Shown here: positions 18,380 to 27,806 of the stretch, one piece after another | Position numbering within the stretch: position 1 is the first letter of the stretch | Layout: the number at the start of each line of letters is the position of its first letter | NCBI GenBank assembly: GCA_023435225.1 | Contig: JAEYRX010000096.1 | Location: forward strand, 128,340 to 192,339 | Length of the DNA: 64,000 nt | DNA from: Bacillota bacterium | GTDB taxonomy: Bacteria; Bacillota; UBA4882; UBA8346 | Reading direction: 5' to 3' | Made by a program: the position numbers and the translations under genes | The notes under the pieces: model-generated | The model's input: the letters and a program-made list of their open reading frames with translations, nothing else | Databases searched by the model: none | Told to the model about the DNA's origin: nothing

Positions 18380-18421
18380 CGGTGCAATTGGAAGATTGAT
18401 ACTACCACTGCACCGTTTTTT
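18380..18421 (+). terminator. terminator or attenuator upstream of the Ehr-like operon
   Basis: CGGTGCA (18380-18386) pairs with TGCACCG (18409-18415), followed by six T residues. It ends about 30 nt before the first gene of the operon, so it either ends upstream transcription or attenuates the operon. Confidence 0.6.
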
Positions 18422-18452
18422 ATTGCCGTAATTTTATTCCGGGGGTTAAATA

Positions 18453-20498
18453 ATGAATAGTTTTATCCAGGATTCGCTAACAATCATGTTTTTATTGTAT
18501 GGCTTAGGAGCAGTAACGGCTATCTTTTTGGCTCGAAACCCCAAATTAGCCAATTATCTGCCCAATGGTCTAAATATTGCCGCAGCAATTTTCGGAATCG
18601 GGGCCTCCCTAGTCCATTTAACTTCAGGGACGGACCGTTTGTATTTGGCTAACTTGATTACATCCGTACCGTACATTTCTTTTGAAGCAAGTATAGATCG
18701 GCTTTCAGCTTTTTTTATTCTTGCTTTGTCAATTTTAACATTGGCGGTTTCGATATATTCTTTGGGGTATTTAACTCATTATTATGGTAAACGTAATTTG
18801 GGATTATTCAATTTTTTATTAACCGGTTTTATAATGGCAATGGCCGCAGTTCTAATCTCCGCAAATCTAATCGCTTTTTTGTTTTCATGGGAATTAATGT
18901 CGATTATCTCTTATTTTTTAGTTATTTTTGAGGCTGATAACGCAGAAAATCAAAGGGCGGGAACGGTTTATCTGATAATGACTCATTTAGCAACCGCTTT
19001 TTTAATAATTGCTTTTGGTTTAATGTTTAAGTATGGTGACTCATTGGCAATCAGTTCTCCTTTGGTAACTCCTTTTGCTTGGGTAAAAAACACTCTCTTT
19101 ATCTGTTTTCTAATCAGTTTTGGAACTAAAGCGGGAATTATACCTTTTCATATTTGGCTACCTCAGGCCCATCCGGCGGCGCCGAGCAATGTATCTGCTT
19201 TGATGTCCGGAATGATGATTAAAATTGCAATTTACGGTTTAATTCGTTTTGTGATAATGATCTTAGGTTCCGAATATCAATGGTGGGGGAGTGCCATTCT
19301 GATTATAGGAATTATTACAGTTCTTTTAGGAGCAGCCTATGCTTTGGTTGAAAAAAATATCAAAAAGTTACTAGCCTATTGCAGTATTGAAAATATCGGA
19401 ATCATTTTTATCGGTTTGGGGGTTACTTGTATTACCTATAATTCGGGGTTGAAAATTATCAGTGCTTTGGCTCTCACCGCAATGTTGTTTCATTTGTTAA
19501 ACCATACGCTGATCAAGGGAACACTTTTCTTCGGGGCTGGAGCCATCCAATATGCAACCCATACTAAGAATATGGAACAGTTAGGCGGATTAATCAAAAA
19601 AATGCCCTATACCGGTCTTTTTCTTTTGATAGCCTCTGTTGCAATTTCCGCCTTACCCCCTTTGAACGGTTTTATTAGTGAGTGGTTAACTTTTCAAGCT
19701 TTATTTGCCCACATATTAGCGGCCTCGTTTGGTTTTAAAGTACTGTTGATTTTAACCGTTGCTGCCTTAGCAATGGCCGGCTCCTTAGCTGTCAGCACTT
19801 TTATCAAGTTTTTCGGGATAAGTTTTCTGGGGAATCCCCGGGATGAGCATCTTCGGGATACCCAAGAGGTACCTGCGGCGATGTTGTGGGGAATGGGTTT
19901 TTTAACCGGGTTAAGCTTGGTAGTCGGGACTTTACCGCTGGTTATAATTCGATTGCTTGACAAAGTTATTGTGAATATTACCGGGATTTCAATTTTTTCG
20001 AGTATGCAAGGAACATGGTTTTTTGCATATTACCCTTTAACAATAAGTGAAAGTACTGTCAATCCAATGCTCCTTTTACTAACCGGTGGATTACTATTAT
20101 TTTTGTTACTAATTTTCCATAAAGTATTAGGTTCAAAGGTAAAGGAAAGAAGATATGGGACTTGGGATTGCGGTTTTCCAAAACTTAATCCGCGGATGCA
20201 ATACAGTGCTACCGGATTTTCCAAACCATTGCAGATTATTTTCAGGGCGATTTACCGGCCGAACAGGGAGCTGGAAATAGAGCAAGGTCCTACCCCATAT
20301 TTCCCAAAATCACTTAAGTATGTTGTAACTACGGAATCAATTTTTGAGAAATATTTATATCTACCCATAACCAGTACTTTTACCAAATTTGCTCGATGGT
20401 TTAGAATGGCAATCCAAACGGGGAGTATTCATCTTTATTTGATTTATATTTTTGTAACTATCTTGTTGTTGCTGGTATATTATCGGTGTTGTGGGTGA
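18453..20498 (+). CDS. HyfB/NuoL-like antiporter subunit of a group 4 hydrogenase-related complex
   Basis: A 681-residue polytopic protein of the Mrp-type antiporter family seen in complex I and Hyf/Hyc complexes. Family motifs include the membrane glutamate in LFSWELMSIISYF and the helix-broken region FGTKAGIIPFHIWLPQAHPAAPSNVSALMSG followed by a lysine in MMIKIAIYG (quoted in parts; the first part runs over two helices). The long C-terminal extension after about 560 is as in HyfB. It probably moves H+ or Na+ driven by the complex. It is the first gene of six; GGGGG precedes the ATG. Confidence 0.85.
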   Translation: MNSFIQDSLTIMFLLYGLGAVTAIFLARNPKLANYLPNGLNIAAAIFGIGASLVHLTSGTDRLYLANLITSVPYISFEASIDRLSAFFILALSILTLAVSIYSLGYLTHYYGKRNLGLFNFLLTGFIMAMAAVLISANLIAFLFSWELMSIISYFLVIFEADNAENQRAGTVYLIMTHLATAFLIIAFGLMFKYGDSLAISSPLVTPFAWVKNTLFICFLISFGTKAGIIPFHIWLPQAHPAAPSNVSALMSGMMIKIAIYGLIRFVIMILGSEYQWWGSAILIIGIITVLLGAAYALVEKNIKKLLAYCSIENIGIIFIGLGVTCITYNSGLKIISALALTAMLFHLLNHTLIKGTLFFGAGAIQYATHTKNMEQLGGLIKKMPYTGLFLLIASVAISALPPLNGFISEWLTFQALFAHILAASFGFKVLLILTVAALAMAGSLAVSTFIKFFGISFLGNPRDEHLRDTQEVPAAMLWGMGFLTGLSLVVGTLPLVIIRLLDKVIVNITGISIFSSMQGTWFFAYYPLTISESTVNPMLLLLTGGLLLFLLLIFHKVLGSKVKERRYGTWDCGFPKLNPRMQYSATGFSKPLQIIFRAIYRPNRELEIEQGPTPYFPKSLKYVVTTESIFEKYLYLPITSTFTKFARWFRMAIQTGSIHLYLIYIFVTILLLLVYYRCCG

Positions 20499-20608
20499 TA
20501 AGAAATAGGCACTAGAGAACAGGCAACAGTAATGAGGGTTGCCCTTTGCTCTGAATTTTTAAATCTTGAATGAGAAATTATTTTATTGAAGAAGTGGGAG
20601 AGGTTGTT

Positions 20609-21559
20609 ATGAGTTTTATTTCTTATATACTAATTCAATTGATAACAATGATTATGCTGGCTCCCTTGGTTGGGGGGATAATTAAGAAAGTTAAAGCCTT
20701 ATCGCAAAAACGGAAAGGACCGCCGGTTTTTCAACTTTACTTTGACCTTTATAAACTTTTCTCCAAAGATGTGGTCGTATCGGAAACAGCTTCCTGGATT
20801 TTTAAAGCTACACCGTATATAACATTTACCGTTATCTTATTGGCGGCCTTATTTATCCCGGTAAGCAGCCAATTAAAGCCGGTGGGCTTTTTGGGTGATA
20901 TTATTCTGGCTGTATATTTATTAGCTTTAGGACGGTTTTTTATGGTGCTGGCGGGAATGGATACCGGTAGTACTTTTGGTGGGATGGGTAGCAGCCGGGA
21001 GATGATGCTGGCTACTTTGATTGAACCATCTTTATTGGTATCGTTATTTACAATAGGGTTAGTGGCTGGTTCAACTTCAATCCATCAAATGATTCAAAAC
21101 TCAATCATTAACGGTATGAATATCTTTAGACCGGTTTATTTATTAACTTTTGCAGCTTTGTTTATTATTTTAATCGTTGAGACAGCCAGAGTTCCGGTTG
21201 ATGATCCGGCAACCCATTTGGAATTGACTATGATCCATGAGGCGATGCTTTTGGAATACTCCGGCCGGTATCTGGCTTTAATGGAATGGGGAACTGCCGT
21301 TAAAGAGCTGATTTTAATTACCTTACTAGCTAATTTGTTTATCCCGCTGGATGGGTTGTTTCATATCAGTCAACCGGTTTTGGCTTTTTTAATATCACTG
21401 GGGTTATATATTGTAAAAGTAATATTTATAGCATTAATTATAGCGCTTGTCGAAATAAAAACCGTTAAATTGCGGCTGTTCAGTCTGCCAAATCTGGCGG
21501 CCTTATCATTTATCCTCTCATTATTGGGATTTTTCCAGTACTGGGTTGTCGGGAGGTAA
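20609..21559 (+). CDS. HyfC/HycD/NuoH-like membrane subunit
   Basis: A 316-residue membrane subunit that joins the peripheral arm to the membrane arm. The conserved cytoplasmic loop is visible as ETARVPVDDPATHLELTMIH and EYSGRYLALMEWG, typical of HycD/HyfC and related to NuoH. The ATG at 20609 is preferred over earlier starts because GTGGGAGAGG lies just upstream. Next gene begins 2 nt after the stop. Loop Glu and Asp residues characteristic of the family are kept. Confidence 0.85.
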   Translation: MSFISYILIQLITMIMLAPLVGGIIKKVKALSQKRKGPPVFQLYFDLYKLFSKDVVVSETASWIFKATPYITFTVILLAALFIPVSSQLKPVGFLGDIILAVYLLALGRFFMVLAGMDTGSTFGGMGSSREMMLATLIEPSLLVSLFTIGLVAGSTSIHQMIQNSIINGMNIFRPVYLLTFAALFIILIVETARVPVDDPATHLELTMIHEAMLLEYSGRYLALMEWGTAVKELILITLLANLFIPLDGLFHISQPVLAFLISLGLYIVKVIFIALIIALVEIKTVKLRLFSLPNLAALSFILSLLGFFQYWVVGR

Positions 21560-21561
21560 TT

Positions 21562-22218
21562 ATGGAAAAATATTTGCACTTTCTTTCAATTGCTATTTTA
21601 ATGACAGCCTTTATTTTAGTGGCTAATAAACGGATTAACTCTTATATCAAGACCTTCCGGCTACAGTCGATTTTATTAGCGATACTGGCCGGAATTATGG
21701 GGGTTAATAATCTAGTACACCATGGTGACTGGGAGATTTTAATTGTCGGTTTGATTACTATAGCTATCAAAGTCTTTTACATCCCGTATTTATTAGGGGA
21801 GACAGTAAAGAAGGTTCAGTATAAAGTGGAGAAGGATTTCTTTTTAAATATTCCGACTTCCATTCTGATCTGTTGCGTGTTAGTGTTTCTCGCACATTTT
21901 ACGATAGCTAATATTGATGATATTCGGAACTTTTATCTCAAAACATATTTGGTAAATGCGATGGCCATAGTCTTAATCGGATTGTTCTTCATGATTAGTC
22001 GTAAGAAAGCAATCGGCCAAATTATTGGTTTTCTGGTAGTTGAAAATGGCTTGTTTACAGCTGCTATTCTGTCAACTGAAGGAATGCCGATGATAGTTGA
22101 ATTGGGGATCTTTTTTGACCTGCTGACAGCGGTTTTAATTATGGGAATTTTAGTCTTTCAAATCAATGAAAGTTTTGAATCCATTGACCTTAATAAATTA
22201 AAGAATCTGAGGGGATAA
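21562..22218 (+). CDS. HyfE-like (NuoK-related) membrane subunit
   Basis: A 218-residue protein with about seven hydrophobic segments. The C-terminal half carries the NuoK/MnhC-like pattern IGFLVVENGLFTAAILS and ELGIFFDLLTAVLIMGIL, with membrane glutamates expected to take part in proton movement. It sits 2 nt after the HyfC-like gene and 4 nt before the HyfF-like gene, so it belongs to the same transcript. The order B-C-E-F-G matches Hyf operons without hyfD. Confidence 0.82.
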   Translation: MEKYLHFLSIAILMTAFILVANKRINSYIKTFRLQSILLAILAGIMGVNNLVHHGDWEILIVGLITIAIKVFYIPYLLGETVKKVQYKVEKDFFLNIPTSILICCVLVFLAHFTIANIDDIRNFYLKTYLVNAMAIVLIGLFFMISRKKAIGQIIGFLVVENGLFTAAILSTEGMPMIVELGIFFDLLTAVLIMGILVFQINESFESIDLNKLKNLRG

Positions 22219-22222
22219 ACTG

Positions 22223-23701
22223 ATGGCGGTTTTGATTTTAGTCATCCCATTTGGGTGGATGTTTTTATTTTGGATTACTAATCGAAAACGAAGTCTTCAT
22301 TTAATTAACAGTATTGGAGCCTGTTTGATTTTACTTACTTCTTTTTTTACTATTTATCAAGTTTCTGCTCACGGAAAACTTAGTTATCCATATTTTAATC
22401 AATTTTTCTATCTGGATGCTTTAAGCGCGATAATGTTAATGACAATTTCTGTAGTTAGTTTCATGGTCTGTTTATTCGCTATAGGTTATTTAAATCAGGA
22501 ATTGCATCAACAAGTCATAAATTTAAAACAATTGAAACTTTTTTATAGTTTAATGTATGGATTTATATTTACTATGTTATTGGTGGTTAGTACCCAAAAT
22601 CTCGGTGTAATGTGGATCGCCATTGAGGCAACTACTTTGGCGTCTGCTTTTTTAGTCGGTTTTTATAAAAGAAAAGAATCAATTGAGGCAGCCTGGAAAT
22701 ATGTTATTATTTGCTCGGTTGGGATTGCCTTGGCGTTGTTGGGTATTGTTTTTCTTTACATTTCGGCAGTAAATATTTTTGAAGGGTCTAAATCCAGCTT
22801 GAACTGGCTTTTCCTGTTGAAGAATGCTAATTTGCTTCATAGTAGCATTTTGAAAATCTCCTTTATCTTTATTTTAGTTGGTTTTGGGACAAAAGCCGGA
22901 TTAGTGCCTATGCATACTTGGTTGCCGGATGCCTATAGTCAAGCGCCTTCCCCGATTAGCGCCCTTTTATCGGGAGTGCTTTCAAACAGCGCTATGTATG
23001 GAATTATCCGCATTTTAGCCATTGTTAATAAAAACCTTAATAATAATCTTTATGCCGGTCGATTATTGATGATAGCCGGATTGCTATCCATAGCAACTGC
23101 GGCGGTATTCATATTAACTCAGAAAGATTTTAAACGTTTATTGGCTTATTCCAGTATTGAACATATGGGTATTATCACTTTTGGATTGGGTCTTTTTACT
23201 CCAATCACAATTTTTGCGTCATTATTTCATATGGTGAATAATGCATTTACTAAATCATTATTATTTTTAGCTACCGGAAATATACGCTTAAAATATCAAA
23301 CCCGGGAGATCTTTAAAGTAACCGGTTTGATTAAGACAATACCAATTACCGGTGTGGTATTTTTAATGGGTTTATTTGCTATTGCCGGGTCACCTCCTTT
23401 CAGTATTTTTAGTAGCGAACTTAATATGATTATCGGAGCATTTTCTACCGGTCAAATTATTCCGACAGCGTTATTCATTTTACTTATAACATTGGTTTTT
23501 GCCGGGGTTATGGCTGTAACCTTACGGATGTTTTTCGGAGAAAATAAAAATCCCCAGATTCATCCGGGAGAAAACGACCTCCCGGGGTTGGCTGTCTTAA
23601 TTGGCTTATTAATCATTATTACACTTACCGGTGTCTTGATGCCCGGTCAATATAAGAATTTACTGGAAATAGCATCTGGGATTATCAGGGGGGTTGCTTG
23701 A
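22223..23701 (+). CDS. HyfF/NuoN-like antiporter subunit
   Basis: A 492-residue polytopic protein, the second antiporter-like subunit of the complex. It shows MWIAIEATTLASAFLVGF with a membrane glutamate and FGTKAGLVPMHTWLPDAYSQ plus APSPISALLSGVLSN, the discontinuous helix region of this family. Ends with the TGA at 23699 next to the start of the catalytic subunit gene. Likely part of the ion-pumping membrane arm. Confidence 0.85.
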   Translation: MAVLILVIPFGWMFLFWITNRKRSLHLINSIGACLILLTSFFTIYQVSAHGKLSYPYFNQFFYLDALSAIMLMTISVVSFMVCLFAIGYLNQELHQQVINLKQLKLFYSLMYGFIFTMLLVVSTQNLGVMWIAIEATTLASAFLVGFYKRKESIEAAWKYVIICSVGIALALLGIVFLYISAVNIFEGSKSSLNWLFLLKNANLLHSSILKISFIFILVGFGTKAGLVPMHTWLPDAYSQAPSPISALLSGVLSNSAMYGIIRILAIVNKNLNNNLYAGRLLMIAGLLSIATAAVFILTQKDFKRLLAYSSIEHMGIITFGLGLFTPITIFASLFHMVNNAFTKSLLFLATGNIRLKYQTREIFKVTGLIKTIPITGVVFLMGLFAIAGSPPFSIFSSELNMIIGAFSTGQIIPTALFILLITLVFAGVMAVTLRMFFGENKNPQIHPGENDLPGLAVLIGLLIIITLTGVLMPGQYKNLLEIASGIIRGVA

Positions 23702-23702
23702 A

Positions 23703-25286
23703 ATGAAAATGAAAGAATACTTAGATATTCTCAGTCATAACTTTCCGGGAGAAATTAAAGATTATCGTTCTAGTGGAGAGGAAATATATTTTGAAGTCAG
23801 ATTAGAAAAGGTCCCGGCAGTAGCTGTATTTATCCAACAAAAGTTAAACGGAAACCTGGTTTCAATGTTCGCCGGTGATGAAAGAGTTATTAATGGAGGA
23901 AATTTCAGCCTTTATTATGTATTTGCCCAGCGCCGGGAAGGTCTTTTTATTATCATTAAATCTTGGGTACCGGAGAAAAATCCGGTTTTTCCTTCAATCA
24001 CTAAGACGATTCATACGGCTAACCTTTATGAAAGGGAGATTAAGGATTTATTCGGTTTATATCCGGATGGCCATCCTGATTTACGATCGTTGGTTTTCCA
24101 TAATAACTGGCCCGAAAATCTATATCCGCTCCGGAAAGACTGTAATCTTCGTCAAAAGCCACCTATCGTTATCGAAGAGACTGAGTTTACCGGAGTCCAG
24201 GGAGAAGGTGTATACGAGATTCCAGTGGGGCCAGTCCATGCTGGGATTATCGAACCCGGGCATTTTCGCTTTAGTGTGGCTGGAGAACCGATTATTAATT
24301 TGGAAACCCAATTGTTTTATGTTCATAAAGGGATTGAAAAATTATGTGAAGGCCAAAGTATTGAAAAATGTTTATTTTTTGCCGAACGGACCTCCGGAGA
24401 TGAAACATTCAGTAATTCACTGGCGTACTGTCAAGCTATTGAAAAAATCGCCGGAGTTACAATACCGGAAAGAGCCCAATATTCACGAGTTATCTTTGCC
24501 GAGCTTGAGCGGTTGGTTAGTCACTTAGGAGATTTGGCCGGGATTTGTCTTGATGTGGCTTATGGATTTGCCGCTTTTCAGTTTCGATTGCTTCGGGGTT
24601 GGACTTATCAAGCTATTGAAGAAGTTGGCGGGAGCCGATTCCTTCGGAGTGTCAATAAATTAGGGGGGCTCCGCAAAGATTTTCTAGCTGGTTATGAAGA
24701 AAAACTCGTAAGCGATTTGGAGCTGATCAAAAAAGAACTGGCGGATACGGTTGAGATAATTAAAGCCAATAGCTTATTTATTGATCGGGTTGAGCATACC
24801 GGGGTCCTAACCCGGCAGACTGCAGTTGATCTTAATGCGGTAGGGCCTGCCGGACGGGCTTCAGGTGTCTGTCACGATCTTCGGAAAGACATTCCTTATG
24901 CGGCATATAACCAGTTGCAGTTTGAAATCCCCGAACATAGCAACGGGGATGTGAATTGTCGAATGAATGTAAAGATTGAAGAGTGTTTTACGGCTATTGA
25001 CTTGGTTAGGCAAGCGCTTCAAAAGATGCCGGCCGGCGCTGTTTATCACCCGGTAAATAATGTAGAACCTTATCTATGTTCTCTAGGATATACTGAATCG
25101 CCCCGGGGCGAAAACATTCATTGGATTATGACCGGTCCCGATAATACAATCTTTAGATACAAAATCCGTACTCCCTCTTTTTGCAACTGGCCGGCTTTGT
25201 GTCATGCGGTTAAGGGAAATGTAGTCCCTGATTTTCCTTTGATTAATAAAAGCTTTAACCTGTCATATGCGGGAAATGATTTATAA
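23703..25286 (+). CDS. NuoCD/HyfG-like large subunit lacking all NiFe cysteine ligands
   Basis: A 527-residue fusion of a 30-kDa (NuoC) domain and a hydrogenase-large/NuoD domain. ATG 23703 is chosen because AGGGGGG lies 9 nt upstream. The NuoC part ends with TANLYEREIKDLFGLYPDGHP. The large-subunit part begins QGEGVYEIPVGPVHAGIIEPGHFRF (quoted as a whole in the gene, key residues G-P-V-H) and FYVHKGIEKL. The first metal motif RxCGxC is R229-T-S-G-D-E234, and the C-terminal DPCxxC aligns with N-L-S521-Y-A-G524. No NiFe site can form, as in complex I and Ehr proteins. It should act as an electron-acceptor or donor site of unknown substrate. Confidence 0.85.
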   Translation: MKMKEYLDILSHNFPGEIKDYRSSGEEIYFEVRLEKVPAVAVFIQQKLNGNLVSMFAGDERVINGGNFSLYYVFAQRREGLFIIIKSWVPEKNPVFPSITKTIHTANLYEREIKDLFGLYPDGHPDLRSLVFHNNWPENLYPLRKDCNLRQKPPIVIEETEFTGVQGEGVYEIPVGPVHAGIIEPGHFRFSVAGEPIINLETQLFYVHKGIEKLCEGQSIEKCLFFAERTSGDETFSNSLAYCQAIEKIAGVTIPERAQYSRVIFAELERLVSHLGDLAGICLDVAYGFAAFQFRLLRGWTYQAIEEVGGSRFLRSVNKLGGLRKDFLAGYEEKLVSDLELIKKELADTVEIIKANSLFIDRVEHTGVLTRQTAVDLNAVGPAGRASGVCHDLRKDIPYAAYNQLQFEIPEHSNGDVNCRMNVKIEECFTAIDLVRQALQKMPAGAVYHPVNNVEPYLCSLGYTESPRGENIHWIMTGPDNTIFRYKIRTPSFCNWPALCHAVKGNVVPDFPLINKSFNLSYAGNDL

Positions 25287-25374
25287 TTAGGCAAGAGGCA
25301 AGAGGCATCTTTATTTGATGGTTTGAGTAAGTTTGAATTATTGCTAAAATGTTTGGATTGGTGGAGGCAGAGTT

Positions 25375-26163
25375 ATGTTTAGCATGTTAAAAAAGATAAT
25401 CAAGTATCCCCGATTAACTACAGATTATCCGGCTAAGCCGTTTGTACCGGAACAGATGATAGGGAAACCGGTTATAGATAGTACGTTGTGTAATAGGTGT
25501 GGCGAGTGCGAAAAGCGTTGCCCATCCGGAGCGATTGAACCGGATTTGAGTAATGGAAAATTCGGAATTAATTTGGACCAGTGTATTTTTTGCGCTCTGT
25601 GTGAAGGGGTTTGCCCGGTAAAAGCAGTAACTATTACTAAAGAATTTGAACTGGCGGAACGGGACCGGAATCTACTAAGGAGCAGTTCTGTTAGTATTGA
25701 AGAGCGGGAGATTCCGGATGAATCATTTGAAGTAGTTGGGCGAAGAGTTGAAGATAGAATACGGAAAGTTCTGAAGAGGAGCCTTCAGATCAGGGAAGTG
25801 GATGCCGGATCCTGTAATGGTTGTGATTATGAGATTAATGCCTTAAATAATCCCTTTAACGATTTGGAGCGGTTTGGGATTCATTTCGTGGCTTCACCCC
25901 GGCAGGCGGATATGCTTTTGGTTACCGGACCGGTATCCAGGAATATGGAACTGGCTTTAATTAAAACGTATAATGCCGCACCGGATCCGAAACTAGTAAT
26001 AGCGGTTGGCGCATGTGCTTGTAGCGGGGGTATATTTAGGGAGAGTCATGTTACCCGAAAAGGGATTGATAATATTTTACCGGTCGATATATATATACCG
26101 GGTTGTCCGCCCAGACCGCAGGCGATTTTATACGGGATTTTGAAAGCGTTGGACCGGGTTTGA
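25375..26163 (+). CDS. ferredoxin (NuoI-like) fused to NuoB/HyfI-like Fe-S subunit
   Basis: A 262-residue protein. Residues 39-80 hold two 4Fe-4S motifs (C39-C42-C45-C49 and C70-C73-C76-C80). From about 140 it is a small-subunit/NuoB domain with SCNGCDYEIN (C147, C150), GACACSGG (C214/C216) and PGCPPRP (C244), enough for the proximal cluster. It relays electrons to the large subunit. HyfH and HyfI are usually separate genes, so this fusion is notable. GGAGG precedes the ATG; a terminator follows at 26208. It closes the operon. Confidence 0.85.
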   Translation: MFSMLKKIIKYPRLTTDYPAKPFVPEQMIGKPVIDSTLCNRCGECEKRCPSGAIEPDLSNGKFGINLDQCIFCALCEGVCPVKAVTITKEFELAERDRNLLRSSSVSIEEREIPDESFEVVGRRVEDRIRKVLKRSLQIREVDAGSCNGCDYEINALNNPFNDLERFGIHFVASPRQADMLLVTGPVSRNMELALIKTYNAAPDPKLVIAVGACACSGGIFRESHVTRKGIDNILPVDIYIPGCPPRPQAILYGILKALDRV

Positions 26164-26207
26164 ATATTAAACTTTACAGTACTGAATAGAGAAAGAATTT
26201 ATGAATG

Positions 26208-26230
26208 GGAACCGAAGGTTCCTTTTTTTT
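26208..26230 (+). terminator. Rho-independent terminator after the Ehr-like operon
   Basis: GGAACC-GAA-GGTTCC followed by eight T residues, 45 nt after the last gene of the operon. Confidence 0.92.
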
Positions 26231-26376
26231 ATCTTTTACATGATAAAATCCAAAAAAACGGAAAATCTTGTTATACTCAATGGATTTGTGGGTTAAACTA
26301 ATTTAGCGTCCATAAACAGTTGATTTATCCAAAACAGGATAAAAATGGATTATATTATTCTTCTCGAGGTGATGTA

Positions 26377-27666
26377 ATGAAGGTACTAATGTTGAGTTGG
26401 GAGTATCCTCCCAAGATTGTCGGCGGAATTGCCCGCCATGTTTATGACCTATCGATGGCTTTAGTGAAACAAGGAGCAGAAGTTTCAGTTATTACCTGTG
26501 GAGTTCAAGGAGTTCCCGACCATGAAAACATAAACGGAGTGAAAGTTTACCGGGTGGTAATGAATAATCCCTCTACTCCTGATTTTTTAACCTGGGTACT
26601 GCAGTTAAATTTAAATATGGTTGAGATGGCAAATAGGTTGGCTCTATTAGGAGCCAGTTTTGATATTGTTCATTCCCATGATTGGTTGGCGGGTTTTGCC
26701 GGAAAAAACCTGAAGCATTCCTGGCGGGTCCCTTTGGTCTCGACAATCCATGCAACCGAATATGGGCGTAATAACGGGCTTCACAATGAATTGCAACGAT
26801 ACATCAGTAATGTTGAATGGTGGTTGGGTTATGAGTCGTGGCGGGTAATCTGCTGCAGTCAATATATGAAATCGGAATTACAGCGGGTTTTTCAAATGCC
26901 TGATGATAAAATCAGGATAGTTGCAAACGGGGTATATCCGGAAGAGTTCAGTAAAACCACCTTGGATCCGGCAACTGTCCGTAACCGTTATTGCGCTCCG
27001 GATGAAAAATTGATTTTCCATGTTGGGAGGATTGTTAGAGAAAAGGGTTTGGGAGTTTTACTTGATGCTTTTTCAAGAGTTTTGGCAATTGAGCCAAATA
27101 CAAAGCTGGTGATCGCCGGGAAAGGTCCCTATTTGGAAGAGTTACGGCACCGTGCTTATCAACTGGGTATTTTTCACCGGATTTATTTCACCGGTTATAT
27201 CGATGATAACACCCGGAACGCTCTTTATAAAGCCGCTACATTAGCCGTTTTCCCCAGCCTATATGAACCATTTGGCATTGTGGCTTTGGAAGGAATGGCA
27301 GCCGGAACTCCGGTAATCGTATCCGACAGTGGAGGACTTAATGAAATTGTCCGGCATGGGGAAAACGGACTAAAAGTGTATTGCGATAATGTGAATTCAT
27401 TAGCTGATAATATAATTTGGGCGCTGCAACACCCGGATCATTGCAGGCATATGAAAGAAAAAGCCTTGGAAGACCTTCGGGATATCTATAATTGGAACAA
27501 GATTGCACTTAAAACTATTGATATCTATAAAGAAGTTATGGAAGAAACGGAGGAATCGAGCTGGCATGCGATAATGCATGAAGAAACAGGCCGGGATGCC
27601 ATCATGTCCAATATGGTAAAGACCATCGAAGCCGAAGAGATGACCAGATATAGGGATGTGCATTAA
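26377..27666 (+). CDS. GT4-family glycosyltransferase (glycogen-synthase-like)
   Basis: A 429-residue two-domain GT-B enzyme. ATG 26377 follows GAGGTGATGTA; an upstream ATG at 26320 lacks a site. The N-terminus LMLSWEYPPKIVGGIARHV and DIVHSHDWLAGFAG match glycogen-synthase-like and other GT4 enzymes; the C-terminal sugar-nucleotide site reads FPSLYEPFGIVALEGMAAG with the E-x7-E pattern. It transfers a sugar from a nucleotide donor. The next gene makes nucleotide sugars, so the two may act together in glycan or storage polysaccharide synthesis. Donor not determined. Confidence 0.8.
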   Translation: MKVLMLSWEYPPKIVGGIARHVYDLSMALVKQGAEVSVITCGVQGVPDHENINGVKVYRVVMNNPSTPDFLTWVLQLNLNMVEMANRLALLGASFDIVHSHDWLAGFAGKNLKHSWRVPLVSTIHATEYGRNNGLHNELQRYISNVEWWLGYESWRVICCSQYMKSELQRVFQMPDDKIRIVANGVYPEEFSKTTLDPATVRNRYCAPDEKLIFHVGRIVREKGLGVLLDAFSRVLAIEPNTKLVIAGKGPYLEELRHRAYQLGIFHRIYFTGYIDDNTRNALYKAATLAVFPSLYEPFGIVALEGMAAGTPVIVSDSGGLNEIVRHGENGLKVYCDNVNSLADNIIWALQHPDHCRHMKEKALEDLRDIYNWNKIALKTIDIYKEVMEETEESSWHAIMHEETGRDAIMSNMVKTIEAEEMTRYRDVH

Positions 27667-27806
27667 AGCAGGGAATAGGCACTAGGTAACAGGCAACAGT
27701 TTTAAAACCTGAGGTATAATTTTCTGAATGCTTTAGTTCCAAAATTTTTACAGTGTTACACACGCCGTAGCTTTCTGATTAACTAATGAAAGGAGAGGAT
27801 TTATTT

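Noticed and set aside
23875..24528. 217-residue plus-strand frame inside the large-subunit gene
   Set aside because: It lies in another frame of a gene with clear homology and has no ribosome site.
18453..26163. A functional [NiFe] hydrogenase / formate hydrogenlyase
   Set aside because: The large subunit lacks all four metal-binding cysteines and no maturation or formate dehydrogenase gene is in the window.
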